A stretch of 64,000 nt of DNA from Microvirga sp. VF16 (GCF_016864375.1 NZ_CP069356.1:992001-1056000), one strand, 5' to 3'; shown: positions 8,907 to 18,622, counted from the stretch's first letter. A program made the numbers and translations. The notes: generated by a model not told the origin, from the letters alone.

Positions 8907-9834
8907 TCGTCATCCTCTTGCATCGGGGCGATGAATACACGCAGGGCACCGGGCCGGCTTCGGTAGCACAGTGGCGAGCGCAGTACGGCAATCTCTCCAT
9001 CGAGCGCGACGAGAAGCCTGCTGGCACGCGAGCGGATCTCGGCTTTCGTGACTCTCATGATCCGTAGGTTCTGCTTCAACTCCAAACGCCCCATGATCGC
9101 CTGAGCGGCGAGCCATAACAAAGCCAGCCGGCTCTGGGCCTGGGTTATGTAGATGCAGAGCTCACCACCGTCGAGCCTCCCCCGCCTGCCGAAGACCGAC
9201 GCCGTGAGAGCGTATTCGTTGTTGCCAATAAACACGATTGGGCTCCGGTACGGTTTAACCAAACCTTCTGCGGCAATCGAGAGCCGCCTCAGCGGAAGAT
9301 GCGCAGCACGCGAAACCCGGACACGATCAAGGCGCTCAACTTCGATATCCCTTCTCGGTGCTGCCTTCGCTCCCGCTCTCGAACTAGGTACGGATAAAGT
9401 CCGATGGAGGAATTGTTGATGAACGCCTCTCCATTGACTTCCCCGACGTCGAATAGATGGGTTTGCCCGGCAGCGATCAGCGCCACCGCTTCATCGATCG
9501 TGGTGGGAATGCCAAGATCCCGGGCGAAATGGTTTAGGGTTCCGAGCGGGAGGATGCCAAGCGGAATGTCTGTTCCGGCAAGTACATGAGCAACGGTGCG
9601 AATGCTGCCGTCCCCGCCCACCACGATGGCGTCCAGCTCTTGATCCTTGATCCGATGCGCAGCGTGCTGAGCGGCCTTATGCAGCTCCGGTCCCGTCAGG
9701 AACTCCAGAACCGCGGAGACCCGATGCTGCTCAAAGGCGGCGGTCAGCGCTGCACGCAGGGTGTCACTGGATTGGCTCTCCAGCATCCCGGCAGAGATGT
9801 TCAGGAGTACAGCAACTCTCGGCCGAGATGACAT
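8903..9834 (-). pseudogene. diacylglycerol kinase family lipid kinase, frameshifted
   Basis: The N-terminal part (from ATG 9834, MSSRPRVAVLLN) contains the lipid-kinase glycine motif VVGGDGSIRTVAHVLAGTDI and LPLGTLNHFARDLGIP. It stops at 9289. The rest (FIGNNEYAL, VALDGEI, RPGALRVFIAP) is in another frame from about 9297 to 8903. Joining the frames at the TTCCGC/TGA site gives the normal order and length of DAGK-catalytic-domain proteins (about 310 residues). As it stands the product is truncated before the C-terminal beta domain. Its stop codon lies inside the tRNA-Lys fragment. Confidence 0.7.
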
Positions 9835-10004
9835 GATTGGTGGATCCGGCAAGTCCAGCCATGCCGATGCGCCGCATGGTTAAACGGTTTCTCCTGAAGG
9901 CGGTCGCGCCTGCCGAGCCGAGGTGCCAGCACGGTGTCGCATTCTCCCCAGATCTAATGCCTATACTTCGAGTTGGCGACAGGCCGCCCCCAAGGTCCGA
10001 GTGC

Positions 10005-11012
10005 TTAGGCGACTGGAGCGTCGATCGTGCAGACGATGCCGGTCGCGGCGAACTCGATCTGGGCCTTGCCGCCGAAATCCTGCGCCAGGCTGCGTTCGAT
10101 CAGCCGGGTGCCAAAGCCGCGGCGACGGGGTGGCTCGACCGGTGGGCCGCCCTTCTCCGTCCAGTGCAGCTTGAGGTGTGGCGGAGTGCCGTGACGGTCC
10201 ACCGTCCAAGCGAGGTCGACCGTGCCGGACGCATTCGACAGAGCACCATACTTGACGGCGTTGGTCCCCAGTTCGTGCAACGCCATCGCCAGATCGAGCG
10301 CCATGCGCGGCGACAGCCGCACGTTTGGCCCGCGCACATGAAAGCGGTCGTTGCTGGGGTCGCGGAACGGTGCCAGCGCTTGCGCAACGATCGCGTGCAG
10401 GTCCGCCCCCTCCCATTTCTCCTGGGTCAGCACGTCATGCGCCCGCGACAGAGCGATCATGCGCTGCTCGATCAGAGTTCGCGCTTCGGGTGGCGTGGGG
10501 GCATTCCGCAGCGTCTGCGACACAATCGACTGCACGGTCGCGAGCGTGTTCTTGACCCGGTGGTTGAGCTCGTTCAGCAGCAGCTGCTGGTACTCGGCCC
10601 CCCGGACCCGGGCCGTGACATCGCTGCCCTCAACAAAGATGCCAGAGACCTGTCCATCGGCCCCGATGATCGGCTGGTAGACAAAATCGACAAAGATCTG
10701 CTCGGCTGGGCCTTCGGGCTGCCGCTGGACTTTCGCCGGCATCTGGTGCCCGACAAAGGGCTTGCCCGTCGCGTAGACCTGATCGAGCAGCTCGAAGAAG
10801 CCCTGCCCGGCCAGCTCCGGCAGCGCCTCGCGCACCGGCTTGCCGATGAGGTCACGGTTGCCAACGATGCGCCGGTAGGCATCGTTGACCAGTGCGAAGA
10901 CATGGTTCGGCCCGCGCAGGACCGCCATGTGGCCGGGGGCCTGCTGGAACAGGGCACGCAGGTCGGCCAACTCGGCTCGGAGGGCATCGCTAGTCTGGGT
11001 TTCATCGCTCAT
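10005..11012 (-). CDS. HWE-family sensor histidine kinase with PAS domain
   Basis: This 335-residue kinase has no membrane segment, so it should be cytoplasmic. Residues 10-135 form a PAS domain (HVFALVNDAYRRIVG, GIFVEGSDVT). The HWE dimerisation helix carries the phosphoacceptor H in LLLNELNHRVKNTLATVQS. The ATPase domain shows MALHELGTNAVKYGALSN (N-box) and LHWTEKGGPPV, the W-x-E of the HWE family, followed by GFGTRLIERSL. HWE kinases in this order often feed PhyR and the general stress response. Ligand and partner are unknown here. Confidence 0.9.
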   Translation of the reverse strand: MSDETQTSDALRAELADLRALFQQAPGHMAVLRGPNHVFALVNDAYRRIVGNRDLIGKPVREALPELAGQGFFELLDQVYATGKPFVGHQMPAKVQRQPEGPAEQIFVDFVYQPIIGADGQVSGIFVEGSDVTARVRGAEYQQLLLNELNHRVKNTLATVQSIVSQTLRNAPTPPEARTLIEQRMIALSRAHDVLTQEKWEGADLHAIVAQALAPFRDPSNDRFHVRGPNVRLSPRMALDLAMALHELGTNAVKYGALSNASGTVDLAWTVDRHGTPPHLKLHWTEKGGPPVEPPRRRGFGTRLIERSLAQDFGGKAQIEFAATGIVCTIDAPVA

Positions 11013-11129
11013 TATATGCGATCCAACAGATGCCCCGGTTCCGGATGTTGTCTGCCGCGGGGCTGTAGGACCAGCGGCCGAAGACCCAAACGGGTCACCT
11101 CATCCAGTTCGTCAGCTAGCTGGGCCTAT

Positions 11130-11205
11130 CCTATCAGGAGATCGCGAGGGTGGGCATTCCCCTGAATTGCTCTCAGGGAGGTGTCGCACAGGCTCGCCAC
11201 GTCCC
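11130..11205 (+). pseudogene. possible sigma-factor region 4 remnant
   Basis: The plus strand can be read LGLSYQEIARVGIPLN then GGVAQARH, which resembles the region 4 helix-turn-helix of ECF sigma factors (GLSYQEIAxxxGIPxGTVKSRxxRAR). There is an in-frame stop just before it and no intact gene. It sits directly upstream of the HWE kinase, a position where EcfG-type sigma genes are often found. The match is short and may be chance. Confidence 0.3.
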
Positions 11206-11221
11206 GACGAGTAAGCCTTTC

Positions 11222-12238
11222 CTATGGCTTCGACAGCTGGGGAACTCCGTCCCTCCACTCCGGCCAATTCGCCACGATGTGATCCACCATCCGGCTTCCG
11301 ACAGCGGCGATGTTATCGACAGTCTCGGCGAACCCGCCGGCGGTCTGGCCCGGAGCCGGGTCGAGATGCTGGAGCGTGGTCTCGTTGGGATTGCCCTGGT
11401 CGAAGTTCACCGCTCCCCGCAGGCTCAGGAGCCTGCGGTCGCCCAGCGTCCGCTGGACCACCTGAGCGATGCCGGCCGCCTCCATCTCGGTGATAAGGTA
11501 ATCATCCGCTCCGTAGAGCTTGGCGATGTACTGCGCCTGGGCTGACATGCCCGGACCATGGAAGAAGGTGTCTCCGGTCATGTGGGTGCCGGCCTTGACC
11601 GCCGGGGCCCGCCGGGCCGCCTCCTGCGGATAACGCATGCGATAGCTCCGGGCCGAGTCCGAGTCGTTCAGGTTCGTCTGGCGCGTGAGGTGCATCGCCC
11701 AGCCGACGAGATCGGGATTGAGCTGGAACAGCCGGACCTTCTCATAGCCCTTGCGCGGCATGAAGGTCGGAGCACCAGGCTCCCCCTCCTCCGGTGCCCA
11801 GCGGTGGCCGAGATCATAGTCGACGAGCCAAGTCGCCCAGCTGACGTCTGCGATGGTGCCGTGCTCCGGTGGTGTTCCGGCTACGCCACTGACAATGAAA
11901 TAGGTTTCCGACAGGTCGAATTGCGGGTTCAGGATGATCGCCTGCACCGACGCGGACGAGGCGACCTTGCCCATCCCCAGCACGGACCCGCAGACGCCAT
12001 CGTCGTTGCAGTAAACAGGGTTGAGGGCGCCTTTAACGGTGATTGGCTTGCTCTGGCTGAAGTAGCGCTCGTACCAGTGCTGGAACTCGCCGGCCCGGTC
12101 GCCAGTGTTCTGGCCGATCTCGAACATCGACCCGATGAAGACCTTCACCTTCATGGGCTCGTCGGCCGAGACTGGCGATGCCATGAGAGCGGTGAGCGAG
12201 ATGGCCGCGGCGATCGATGCAAATGTGCGGACTGGCAT
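11222..12238 (-). CDS. purine nucleoside permease (NUP) family protein, secreted
   Basis: The start at 12238 (MPVRTFASIAAAISLTALMA) follows AAGGAGG at good spacing and gives a clear signal peptide cleaved near SADEP. The mature protein has the NUP-family pattern: VKVFIGSMFEIGQNTGDRAG, a conserved NPVYCNDDGVCGS region, FDLSETYFIVSGVAGTPPEH and ITEMEAAGIAQVVQ. The family is named from yeast nucleoside permeases and has a fold related to nucleoside phosphorylases. In bacteria it is exported and probably binds or transports nucleosides. A paralogue lies at 23156. The in-frame extension upstream to 12616 is not part of the gene. Confidence 0.82.
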   Translation of the reverse strand: MPVRTFASIAAAISLTALMASPVSADEPMKVKVFIGSMFEIGQNTGDRAGEFQHWYERYFSQSKPITVKGALNPVYCNDDGVCGSVLGMGKVASSASVQAIILNPQFDLSETYFIVSGVAGTPPEHGTIADVSWATWLVDYDLGHRWAPEEGEPGAPTFMPRKGYEKVRLFQLNPDLVGWAMHLTRQTNLNDSDSARSYRMRYPQEAARRAPAVKAGTHMTGDTFFHGPGMSAQAQYIAKLYGADDYLITEMEAAGIAQVVQRTLGDRRLLSLRGAVNFDQGNPNETTLQHLDPAPGQTAGGFAETVDNIAAVGSRMVDHIVANWPEWRDGVPQLSKP

Positions 12239-12353
12239 CAGAAAGCCCTCCTTGCACGGCAAGGCGCACGAACAAGCAATGCCCCTGCCAAAGGTCACGA
12301 TTGAAGACGGGCATCCGACCAGCCCGTGACCGGTCGTTAAAGCGCTTTTGAGA

Positions 12354-12398
12354 TCAGTGTAGGGCATAGCCGGCGTGCCTGATCCAGCCTCGGGCATC
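12354..12398 (-). pseudogene. IS630-family transposase C-terminal remnant
   Basis: The minus strand reads DARGWIRHAGYALH and a stop, matching the C-terminal end of the IS630-type transposase whose larger fragment lies at 28669-28961. Only this tail is left. Confidence 0.5.
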
Positions 12399-12765
12399 TT
12401 TGGGGCTGGAACAAGATCTGCTCCCAAACACACGCCGGCGATTGTCGAGAACAAGCGCTTGGGCGAGGTGCTGACCTGGATCAAGGAGCGCCAGGATGCC
12501 CGGCCCGTTCCATCCGGCGTTGGGGCAGGCCCCCGCCGCTCGAGCCAAAAGTTTGACCTGATGAAAGATCGCGCAGATCGCCTGGCGCAAGTTGCTCGGT
12601 CCCAGTCCAAACCCAAACGCCTGGGCCGCCGGCGCTCCGATCGGACGGTCTGCGCACCGCCGTCCCAGGCTCCGTCTCACCCGGCCTGACTGACAATTTG
12701 ACTTTGCGCTTCAAGCGACATTTCAACTTGGTTGCCACAAGCCCATGCCTTGACGTCCAAGTAAC
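12399..12765. other. gene-free stretch with repeated motif
   Basis: No gene is supported. At 12690-12729 two adjacent degenerate copies of GACATTTCAACTTTGCG are found. The same motif occurs at 25272 (upstream of a tyrosine recombinase) and at 35531. Confidence 0.35.
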
Positions 12766-12790
12766 AAAAAGGCCCGGGGTGCCCCGGGCC
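12766..12790 (-). terminator. rho-independent terminator of the porin gene
   Basis: A 9-bp GC stem (GGCCCGGGG/CCCCGGGCC, loop TG) is followed on the minus strand by five T (12770-12766). It lies 27 bp past the stop of the porin gene. Confidence 0.9.
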
Positions 12791-12817
12791 TCTTCGGCTG
12801 CTGGTGCTGCGGCGCTC

Positions 12818-13594
12818 TTAGTAGGTGCCGAACTTGAAGTTCAGCTTGGCCCGGGCGACGAAGAAGTCCTGCTCGTCATTGTCCCGCGGCAGGAACACAT
12901 CAACCGGCGCTCCGCCAACCGGCGTGAAGGTGCCGATGCGGCCGTCGTCATCATCGTCCTGATCGATGCTGACCCACAGACCCTCCAGGCCAAGGGTGAC
13001 GGCTGAGGAGCCGAACCAGTTCACCGGCAGGGCCCACTCGACACCACCGCCGGCCGTCCAGCCGGTGTTGTTGTCGGTGTAGGCCAGACCACCGGTGGCG
13101 TAGACCAGGAAGCGGTCGAAGGCGACACCGGCGCGCAGGCGCACCGTGCCCCACCAATCCGAAGAGTCCTCGAACTCGCCGGGCACGAAGGTGCCGGCAA
13201 AGCCCGGACCTGGGATGAACACCGCATCATTGTCGTCGGTGTCAATCCACTGGATGTCGGCCTCGGCACCGATCACGAACGCGCCGATCTGGTAGTTGTA
13301 GCCGATCTGGCCGCCGCCGGTGAAGTTGCCGTCGTTGCCGTTGTCGAAGTTGAGCGTGCCCACGAGGCCGGCCGGAATGCCCGGGCCGGTCAGCACCACG
13401 GTCTCGTTGTCGTCATCACGCCAGCCCCAGCCGAGGTTGCCACCGACATAGAAGCCGGTCCAGGTGAAGACCGGAACAGCCGCGATCATTGGGGGCGGAG
13501 CGGCACGGGCCGGGAGGTCGGCAGCGGAAACGGACGAGACCGCCGCCGTTGAGAGAGCGGTTGCGGCGAGCAACCCAAGAAGACGAGATTTCAT
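12818..13594 (-). CDS. outer membrane beta-barrel protein, Omp25/31 type
   Basis: The signal peptide (MKSRLLGLLAATALSTAAVS, cleaved after SAADL) is followed by a short proline/alanine linker and FTWTGFYVGGNLGWGWRD, the hallmark start of Omp25/31-like porins of Hyphomicrobiales. Alternating amphipathic strands follow (QIGYNYQIGAFVIGAEADIQ, LRAGVAFDRFLVYATGGLAY). The protein ends in FKFGTY, with a terminal aromatic residue as expected for BAM insertion. Acidic runs (DQDDDDDG) may lie in loops. An ATG at 13600 is an alternative start. A strong terminator follows. Confidence 0.9.
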   Translation of the reverse strand: MKSRLLGLLAATALSTAAVSSVSAADLPARAAPPPMIAAVPVFTWTGFYVGGNLGWGWRDDDNETVVLTGPGIPAGLVGTLNFDNGNDGNFTGGGQIGYNYQIGAFVIGAEADIQWIDTDDNDAVFIPGPGFAGTFVPGEFEDSSDWWGTVRLRAGVAFDRFLVYATGGLAYTDNNTGWTAGGGVEWALPVNWFGSSAVTLGLEGLWVSIDQDDDDDGRIGTFTPVGGAPVDVFLPRDNDEQDFFVARAKLNFKFGTY

Positions 13595-13825
13595 GAGCAT
13601 TCATCCCTAGTGCGAGGAGTCGCAAGGGCAGAGTATGGAGTGAGAGCCAAGATGGGCTATAGCAAAGATGCAACACCGCGCAGCTTTACGCCTTGTGCGT
13701 CAGAAATGCTGACGTGAATACAGGCCTCCGATCTTGCGAATACAGCCATGGATTTGACTCGGGGGCGGTTGCATGCCCTACTGGACTGGCTTCGGAGTAA
13801 CCCCCGAAGGCGAGGAGAAGAACTC

Positions 13826-13854
13826 AACCCTGCCCAATGCGGGCAGGGTTTTTT
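13826..13854 (+). terminator. rho-independent terminator with no obvious gene
   Basis: A 10-bp stem (AACCCTGCCC/GGGCAGGGTT, loop AATGC) runs into six T on the plus strand. No plus-strand gene ends here, so it may terminate a small RNA read from about 13690-13825, or be a relic. Confidence 0.65.
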
Positions 13855-14038
13855 GTGGCACACGCGTTACGACCGACCACACAAGCCTTAGATGGTAGAT
13901 TCACAAACGACAAATTCTGCTACGTCCGGCTTGGCCGTTTGGTTCTGACATGGAGCCGGGTTCCGTTTAGCCCCTGCCGCCGACGTGCGGCCCAACAGGG
14001 TTCTGCTCCCGAGGCATCCCGCCCCCAGGGAGCAGATC

Positions 14039-14263
14039 ATGCGCCAGCCACCGTGGAGGATCGTACGGCACTGGGCCCACCACCCGGATGCGCAGCGGCG
14101 TTGGGACCGTGCGTTCCAGCTGCTCCTGGAAACGGCACGCCCGGCCGAACCCGACCCGGACGGCGGCGGGGGCGAGGCGACCCTACAGGAGAGCCCCCAT
14201 GCTAATCCTCGCCGCTTATGGCCGCGCCTCCACCCAGCGCCAGGTTCAAAGTCAGTCGACTGA
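14039..14263 (+). CDS. small protein overlapping the recombinase start, unknown
   Basis: This frame of 74 codons starts MRQPPWRIVRHWAHHPDAQR after a GGGAGCAG site. It overlaps the serine recombinase start by 65 bp in another frame. The N-terminal half looks protein-like; the C-terminal half is low complexity. Translational coupling to the recombinase is possible. No family is recognised. Confidence 0.35.
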   Translation: MRQPPWRIVRHWAHHPDAQRRWDRAFQLLLETARPAEPDPDGGGGEATLQESPHANPRRLWPRLHPAPGSKSVD

Positions 14264-15848
14264 ACAGCAGATCGAACGGTTGCGAGCCTACGCTCTCGCA
14301 CAAGGGACAGATCTGGCCCCCGAGTACATCTTTCGCGACGATGGCTACAGTGGCTCCAGCCTGCAACGCCCTGGGCTCGATAGGTTGCGCGATGCTGTCG
14401 CAAGCGCCCGCCTCGACCGCATCCTGATCACAAGCCCGGACCGCCTGGCTCGCAACTACGTTCATCAGGTTCTGCTGGTGGAGGAGCTTCAGAAGCATGG
14501 TGCCACGGTCGAGTTCCTTGACCGGCCCATGAGCCAGGATCCGCATGATCAATTGCTCCTCCAGATCCGCGGCGCGGTGGCCGAGTACGAGCGAACCCTG
14601 ATTACCGAGCGCATGCGTCGCGGCCGGCTGCGGCGGCTCAAGGCGGGAACGCTGTTGCCGTGGACGCGTCCACCTTACGGCTACCGTCTTGATCCCGACC
14701 GCCCGCGAGACCCGGCTGGCGTGCGCATTGACGAAGCCGAAGCCGCCGTCGTGCGCGATCTTTTCGCCTGGTACATCGAAGGCGCGACCATGATCGCGTT
14801 GATCCAGCGCCTGGCCCGACTTGGCATTGCCTCGCCCACGGGATGCATGACTTGGAGCCCCTCGGCCTTGCGGTGCTTGCTCACCAATCCGGCCTATGCG
14901 GGTCAGATCTTTGCCAACCGCATGCGAACCAGCCCTCCGCAAACGCGATACTCGGCGCTGCGCCCGGTCGGCCACTCAAAAGGAACGCGCCGGCCTACCG
15001 ATGTGGCGGAGTGGATCGCGGTGGCCTCTGTTCCGGCCATCATCAGCCGGGAGCAGTTTGACGCGGCCGCCGCACGGCTGGTGTATAATCGCCGGATGGC
15101 CCCACGTAACAACCGGGTGCATCAGTATCTTCTGCGCGGGCTTGTCAGCTGCGGATGCTGTCGGCGTGCCTGCACCGGCCGCCGGCTGCCGCCAGCTTAT
15201 GATTACTATCTGTGCCGCACGAAGACCCAACTGCGCCTGCTCGTTCCTGGTGAGCGTTGCCCGGCGCGCTATATTCCGGCCAGGCCTCTGGAGGAGCTGG
15301 TCTGGCAGGATCTTTGTGAGGTGCTGCAGCATCCAGAGGTTATCGCGCAAGCCATGGAGCGAGCCCGCAGCGGTCATTGGCTGCCGCAGGAATGGCAGGC
15401 CCGGCGGGAGAACCTGCGGCGCGGCCGGATGAGCCTGACCCAGCAGATCGAACGACTGACCGAGGCTTACTTAGGCGGGGTCGTGCCCTTAGCCGAGTTT
15501 GAGCGGCGGCGCCGGGAAACCGAGGGCCGCTTGGGGGCTTTGGAGAGGCAAGAACAGGAACTCCTTGCTGACGCACGCGATCGGCATGAGACGGCGCGCT
15601 TGGCGGATAATGCTGAAGAGTTCTGCCGACGCGTTCGCGATGGATTGGCCAGTGCCGACTTCGACCGCAAGCGGGCTCTTCTCGAGCTGCTCGTTGATCG
15701 CGTTGTTGTCACTGACGGTGAGGTGGAGATCCGCTACGCCTTCCCAACCGGCCCCAACGGTGAACGCGAGCCGTTTTGTCGGTTGCGTACAGACTATCTA
15801 TGCGGCTTTCATCTGATAATGCGATTGAGGCACAATACGGCCGTCTGA
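14199..15848 (+). CDS. large serine recombinase
   Basis: This 549-residue site-specific recombinase starts MLILAAYGRASTQRQVQSQS behind AGGAG. The S of YGRAS is the catalytic serine. The resolvase domain (about residues 4-145) includes RDDGYSGSSLQRPGLDRL, LITSPDRLARN and RGAVAEYERTLITERMRRG. A recombinase domain (about 165-270) and a zinc ribbon (SCGCCRRA, then further Cys) follow, and then a coiled coil near 400-470 as in phage and ICE integrases. Such enzymes integrate and excise mobile elements at att sites. It is intact, so it may be the integrase of the surrounding accessory region or a relic of it. Confidence 0.92.
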   Translation: MLILAAYGRASTQRQVQSQSTEQQIERLRAYALAQGTDLAPEYIFRDDGYSGSSLQRPGLDRLRDAVASARLDRILITSPDRLARNYVHQVLLVEELQKHGATVEFLDRPMSQDPHDQLLLQIRGAVAEYERTLITERMRRGRLRRLKAGTLLPWTRPPYGYRLDPDRPRDPAGVRIDEAEAAVVRDLFAWYIEGATMIALIQRLARLGIASPTGCMTWSPSALRCLLTNPAYAGQIFANRMRTSPPQTRYSALRPVGHSKGTRRPTDVAEWIAVASVPAIISREQFDAAAARLVYNRRMAPRNNRVHQYLLRGLVSCGCCRRACTGRRLPPAYDYYLCRTKTQLRLLVPGERCPARYIPARPLEELVWQDLCEVLQHPEVIAQAMERARSGHWLPQEWQARRENLRRGRMSLTQQIERLTEAYLGGVVPLAEFERRRRETEGRLGALERQEQELLADARDRHETARLADNAEEFCRRVRDGLASADFDRKRALLELLVDRVVVTDGEVEIRYAFPTGPNGEREPFCRLRTDYLCGFHLIMRLRHNTAV

Positions 15849-16283
15849 CGATAATGTTAGGAGCTTCGGTTGGCGAACACGCCAGCAATCAGCGGCAGTC
15901 CCGCGACGATTCCCGCCGTAAGCCGCGCCCGAAGAACGCCAGAAGCAACGCGGTGACCATGGAGAGCGCTCCCCTGGAACGGCCGGCCGTCTCACGCACG
16001 GCCAGATCGGCGTGTTCTTCTGCGCGGCCAGCCGGCACGGACAGCGCTGATCGCCCGCACCCTCCCGGTCGAAGAGACAGGCCCAAGACCGGGTTCTGGC
16101 CGTGCAGGATAGTGTCGATCGGTCTCCTGACCGCGTGCGCTCCCCAAGCCAGTTCTGCCAGTGCGGCGCAGTGTGAACTCCGATGCGTATGGGCACTTTG
16201 GCTCAAGGGCATCGTCGGGCGATGGACACGACACGAAGAGGCTCTCGCTTGCCCAGTTCGTATGTTTTCATTCGATTTTGAAG
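15849..16283. other. gene-free stretch after the recombinase
   Basis: Overlapping frames on both strands have no family resemblance. An att site could lie here next to the recombinase gene, but I cannot see a repeat that would mark it. Confidence 0.3.
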
Positions 16284-16475
16284 ATGGTGGTGATCCTAAC
16301 CATCTGCATGCTTCAGATTGCTCTCGGACATCAAAATTTTTGCGTTGATCTTGTATGGTTGTCGGGAGGGTTGTGTCTTGCTCTGGCAGTTTACAATCGT
16401 GAGTCCCCTTTCGGCAGATCATTGAACTATTGGGACGAGGCTTGTTGGTTTGGATTGGTCGCTGTCCTCGGATGA
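16284..16475 (+). CDS. small hydrophobic protein, unknown
   Basis: This 63-residue frame starts MVVILTICMLQIALGHQNFC and has two hydrophobic stretches, including LVWLSGGLCLALAVY and ACWFGLVAVLG. The polar SPFGRSLNYWDEA sits between them. It looks like a two-helix membrane peptide. The ribosome site is weak and no family is recognised. 16476-16736 holds nothing visible. Confidence 0.4.
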   Translation: MVVILTICMLQIALGHQNFCVDLVWLSGGLCLALAVYNRESPFGRSLNYWDEACWFGLVAVLG

Positions 16476-16736
16476 GGAGACGGTGCCGACGGCCTCATAG
16501 AACATGCGGTCGCACGGCCCTAAATGAAGGTTGCATGTCTCTGACGGAAGATCCCGGGCCGACAGAGAGATCCCACGCCACGCCAGCAGGCTTGGAGGAG
16601 CAAGCGACCGCTCCCATTTGATAGGAGGGCCCACCAAAATGGATCCGACCCGTGCCACACCAAACCGTTTGACCCGTGTTCGCGGCCCGTGCTCTGGTCG
16701 GCGCCGGCCGTTTCCGGTTGCGCCGCAGGACACACC

Positions 16737-17774
16737 ATGACCAAGGAACACGGTGAGGACTGGCGCTCGACCGTCGACGAAGAAGCCGAGGCTGGCGCCG
16801 CACCGGTCGATCTGGTCCGCGCCCGGGAGCGCGGGCGCGGCCGGCGGGCACGCACGCCGACACAGATTCCAAGACGCGGCTGGAACGACATCCTCTGGCG
16901 CGTGCTGTGGTCCATTCCGGCGGATCGGATCCTGTCCACGGCCGGAGGGGTCGCCTTCTTCACGCTGCTCGCGGTCTTTCCGGCCCTTGCGACCGTCGTC
17001 TCCCTCTACGGGCTTGTTGCAGATTCTCACACGATCGCCGGCCACCTGTCACTGCTGGCCGGGATCCTGCCCGGTGGGGTGTTGAGCCTGGTCAGCGATC
17101 AGATCACTCGCATTGCGGGCCAAAGCGGCGATACGCTCGGCGTTGCCTTCATCCTCGGCCTTCTGGTTGCGCTGTGGAGCGCAAACTCCGGCGTCGCGGC
17201 GCTCTTCGATGCGCTCAATGTCGTCTACAAGGAGCAGGAGAAGCGCAGTTTTCTGCGCTTCTACGCCACGACCTTTCTGGTCACGCTGGGCGCGATCGGC
17301 TTCATCATCGCGGCGATTGCCGCGGTGGTCGTGGCGCCGCTCGTCCTGAGCTTCATCGGCGTTGCCACGCCGGCGGACCGGCTCCTGGCCCTGCTGCGGT
17401 GGCCGATCCTGCTCGGCGTTCTGGTCGTGGGGCTGGCGGTTCTCTACCGCTATGGCCCGAGCCGACGAGATGCGCAGTGGCGCTGGGTGACGTGGGGCAG
17501 CGTCCTGGCGGCCTTCCTCTGGCTCGGGGCATCGATGCTGTTCTCCTGGTATGTCGCGAACTTCGACAGCTACAACAGGACCTATGGCGCACTCGGGGCC
17601 GCGGTCGGTTTCATGACCTGGAGCTGGCTGTCGGTGGTGATTGTCCTGCTGGGCGCCGAGCTCAACGCCGAGATGGAGCACCAGACGGCCCAGGACACGA
17701 CAGAGGGGCCCCCAAAGCCCCTCGGCCGACGCGGCGCCCACATGGCCGACCACGTGGGTCCTGCACAGGGCTGA
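16737..17774 (+). CDS. YihY/virulence factor BrkB family membrane protein
   Basis: This 345-residue inner-membrane protein has about six transmembrane helices. The YihY/BrkB pattern is clear: ADRILSTAGGVAFFTLLAVF, ALWSANSGVAALFDALNVVY, and FSWYVANFDSYNRTYGALGA then WSWLSVVIVLLGAELNAEME. The N-terminal 45 residues are charged and cytoplasmic. The family's role is uncertain; transport or envelope functions have been suggested. The ATG at 16737 is chosen because the family similarity and charged leader begin after it. Confidence 0.88.
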   Translation: MTKEHGEDWRSTVDEEAEAGAAPVDLVRARERGRGRRARTPTQIPRRGWNDILWRVLWSIPADRILSTAGGVAFFTLLAVFPALATVVSLYGLVADSHTIAGHLSLLAGILPGGVLSLVSDQITRIAGQSGDTLGVAFILGLLVALWSANSGVAALFDALNVVYKEQEKRSFLRFYATTFLVTLGAIGFIIAAIAAVVVAPLVLSFIGVATPADRLLALLRWPILLGVLVVGLAVLYRYGPSRRDAQWRWVTWGSVLAAFLWLGASMLFSWYVANFDSYNRTYGALGAAVGFMTWSWLSVVIVLLGAELNAEMEHQTAQDTTEGPPKPLGRRGAHMADHVGPAQG

Positions 17775-18622
17775 TGGCTCGCCTTGGCCCGATGTTGGAG
17801 AGTGGAACTGGGAAACCAGCTGCCGGAGCGGGCCAGGCCGGACGCGCTGAGTGCCGTGATCTGGATCGATGCGGTGGCCTTCCCGGCGGCCGAGATCGTC
17901 ACACACACATCAGGAACTGGATCAGCGCAACGATGTGAATGGCTGGGAGACGTACCGCCGCGGGGCCGTGGCAATCGTCTCGGCAACAATTGAGGGCGAG
18001 AGCGTTGGCCGCGCGATGGTTGGCTATGACGGTGCGAGGAGCGTCCCTGAGGCATGCAGCAGCCAGCAGTCGTTCGCTCCGGCACCTGTCCAGGTTACAG
18101 GCGAGGCGATCAGGCTGCGAGCCTCGACACATTGCGAGCAATTCAAGCAGTCCCGCGCTTTGCGCGCAGCCAAAGATAAATATGTTGAGATGCTCCTGAG
18201 GGAGGCCCGGCAGTTCGTCACGTACGATATCCTGCTCTCTGTCGAAAGCCGTCTGTGCCGTTCGATCCTGGTTGCAGTCGTATCGCGCAGATGCTTTCTC
18301 TGATCCAGGAACTCTTGGCCCAGATGATGGGGCTCAGCGCACCACAGTGGCTGTTTCGAGCTCCAAGCTGCAACGGGTTGGGTTGATCCGAGAAGCGAGT
18401 TGTGCGTGCCGTGGCGGTCCTCCGACATGACTTGCTCTCCTTCACATTCCGGAAAACCTGCTGGACTGACCGCAGTTTCAATCCGCATGCGGCTCTGCCC
18501 GGGTGTGTCGGCTAGAAAACACAAGCGGGCGATGGCTTGGAGTATGATGGGAGCCATTCGATCTTGGCGTTCGCTTCGATGGAGCATCTCCTGCTCCAGC
18601 GACTGGCGTACCCGTCCCCGAC
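17775..18622. other. long stretch without a recognisable gene
   Basis: Several overlapping frames exist on both strands but none shows a domain or a convincing start. The plus-strand stretch near 17930-18050 (ETYRRGAVAIVSATIEG) looks protein-like and may be decayed coding sequence. Confidence 0.3.

Noticed and set aside
9837..11165. Long plus-strand frame of 442 residues
   Set aside because: It is antisense to the HWE kinase, which has clear motifs; high GC content creates long shadow frames.
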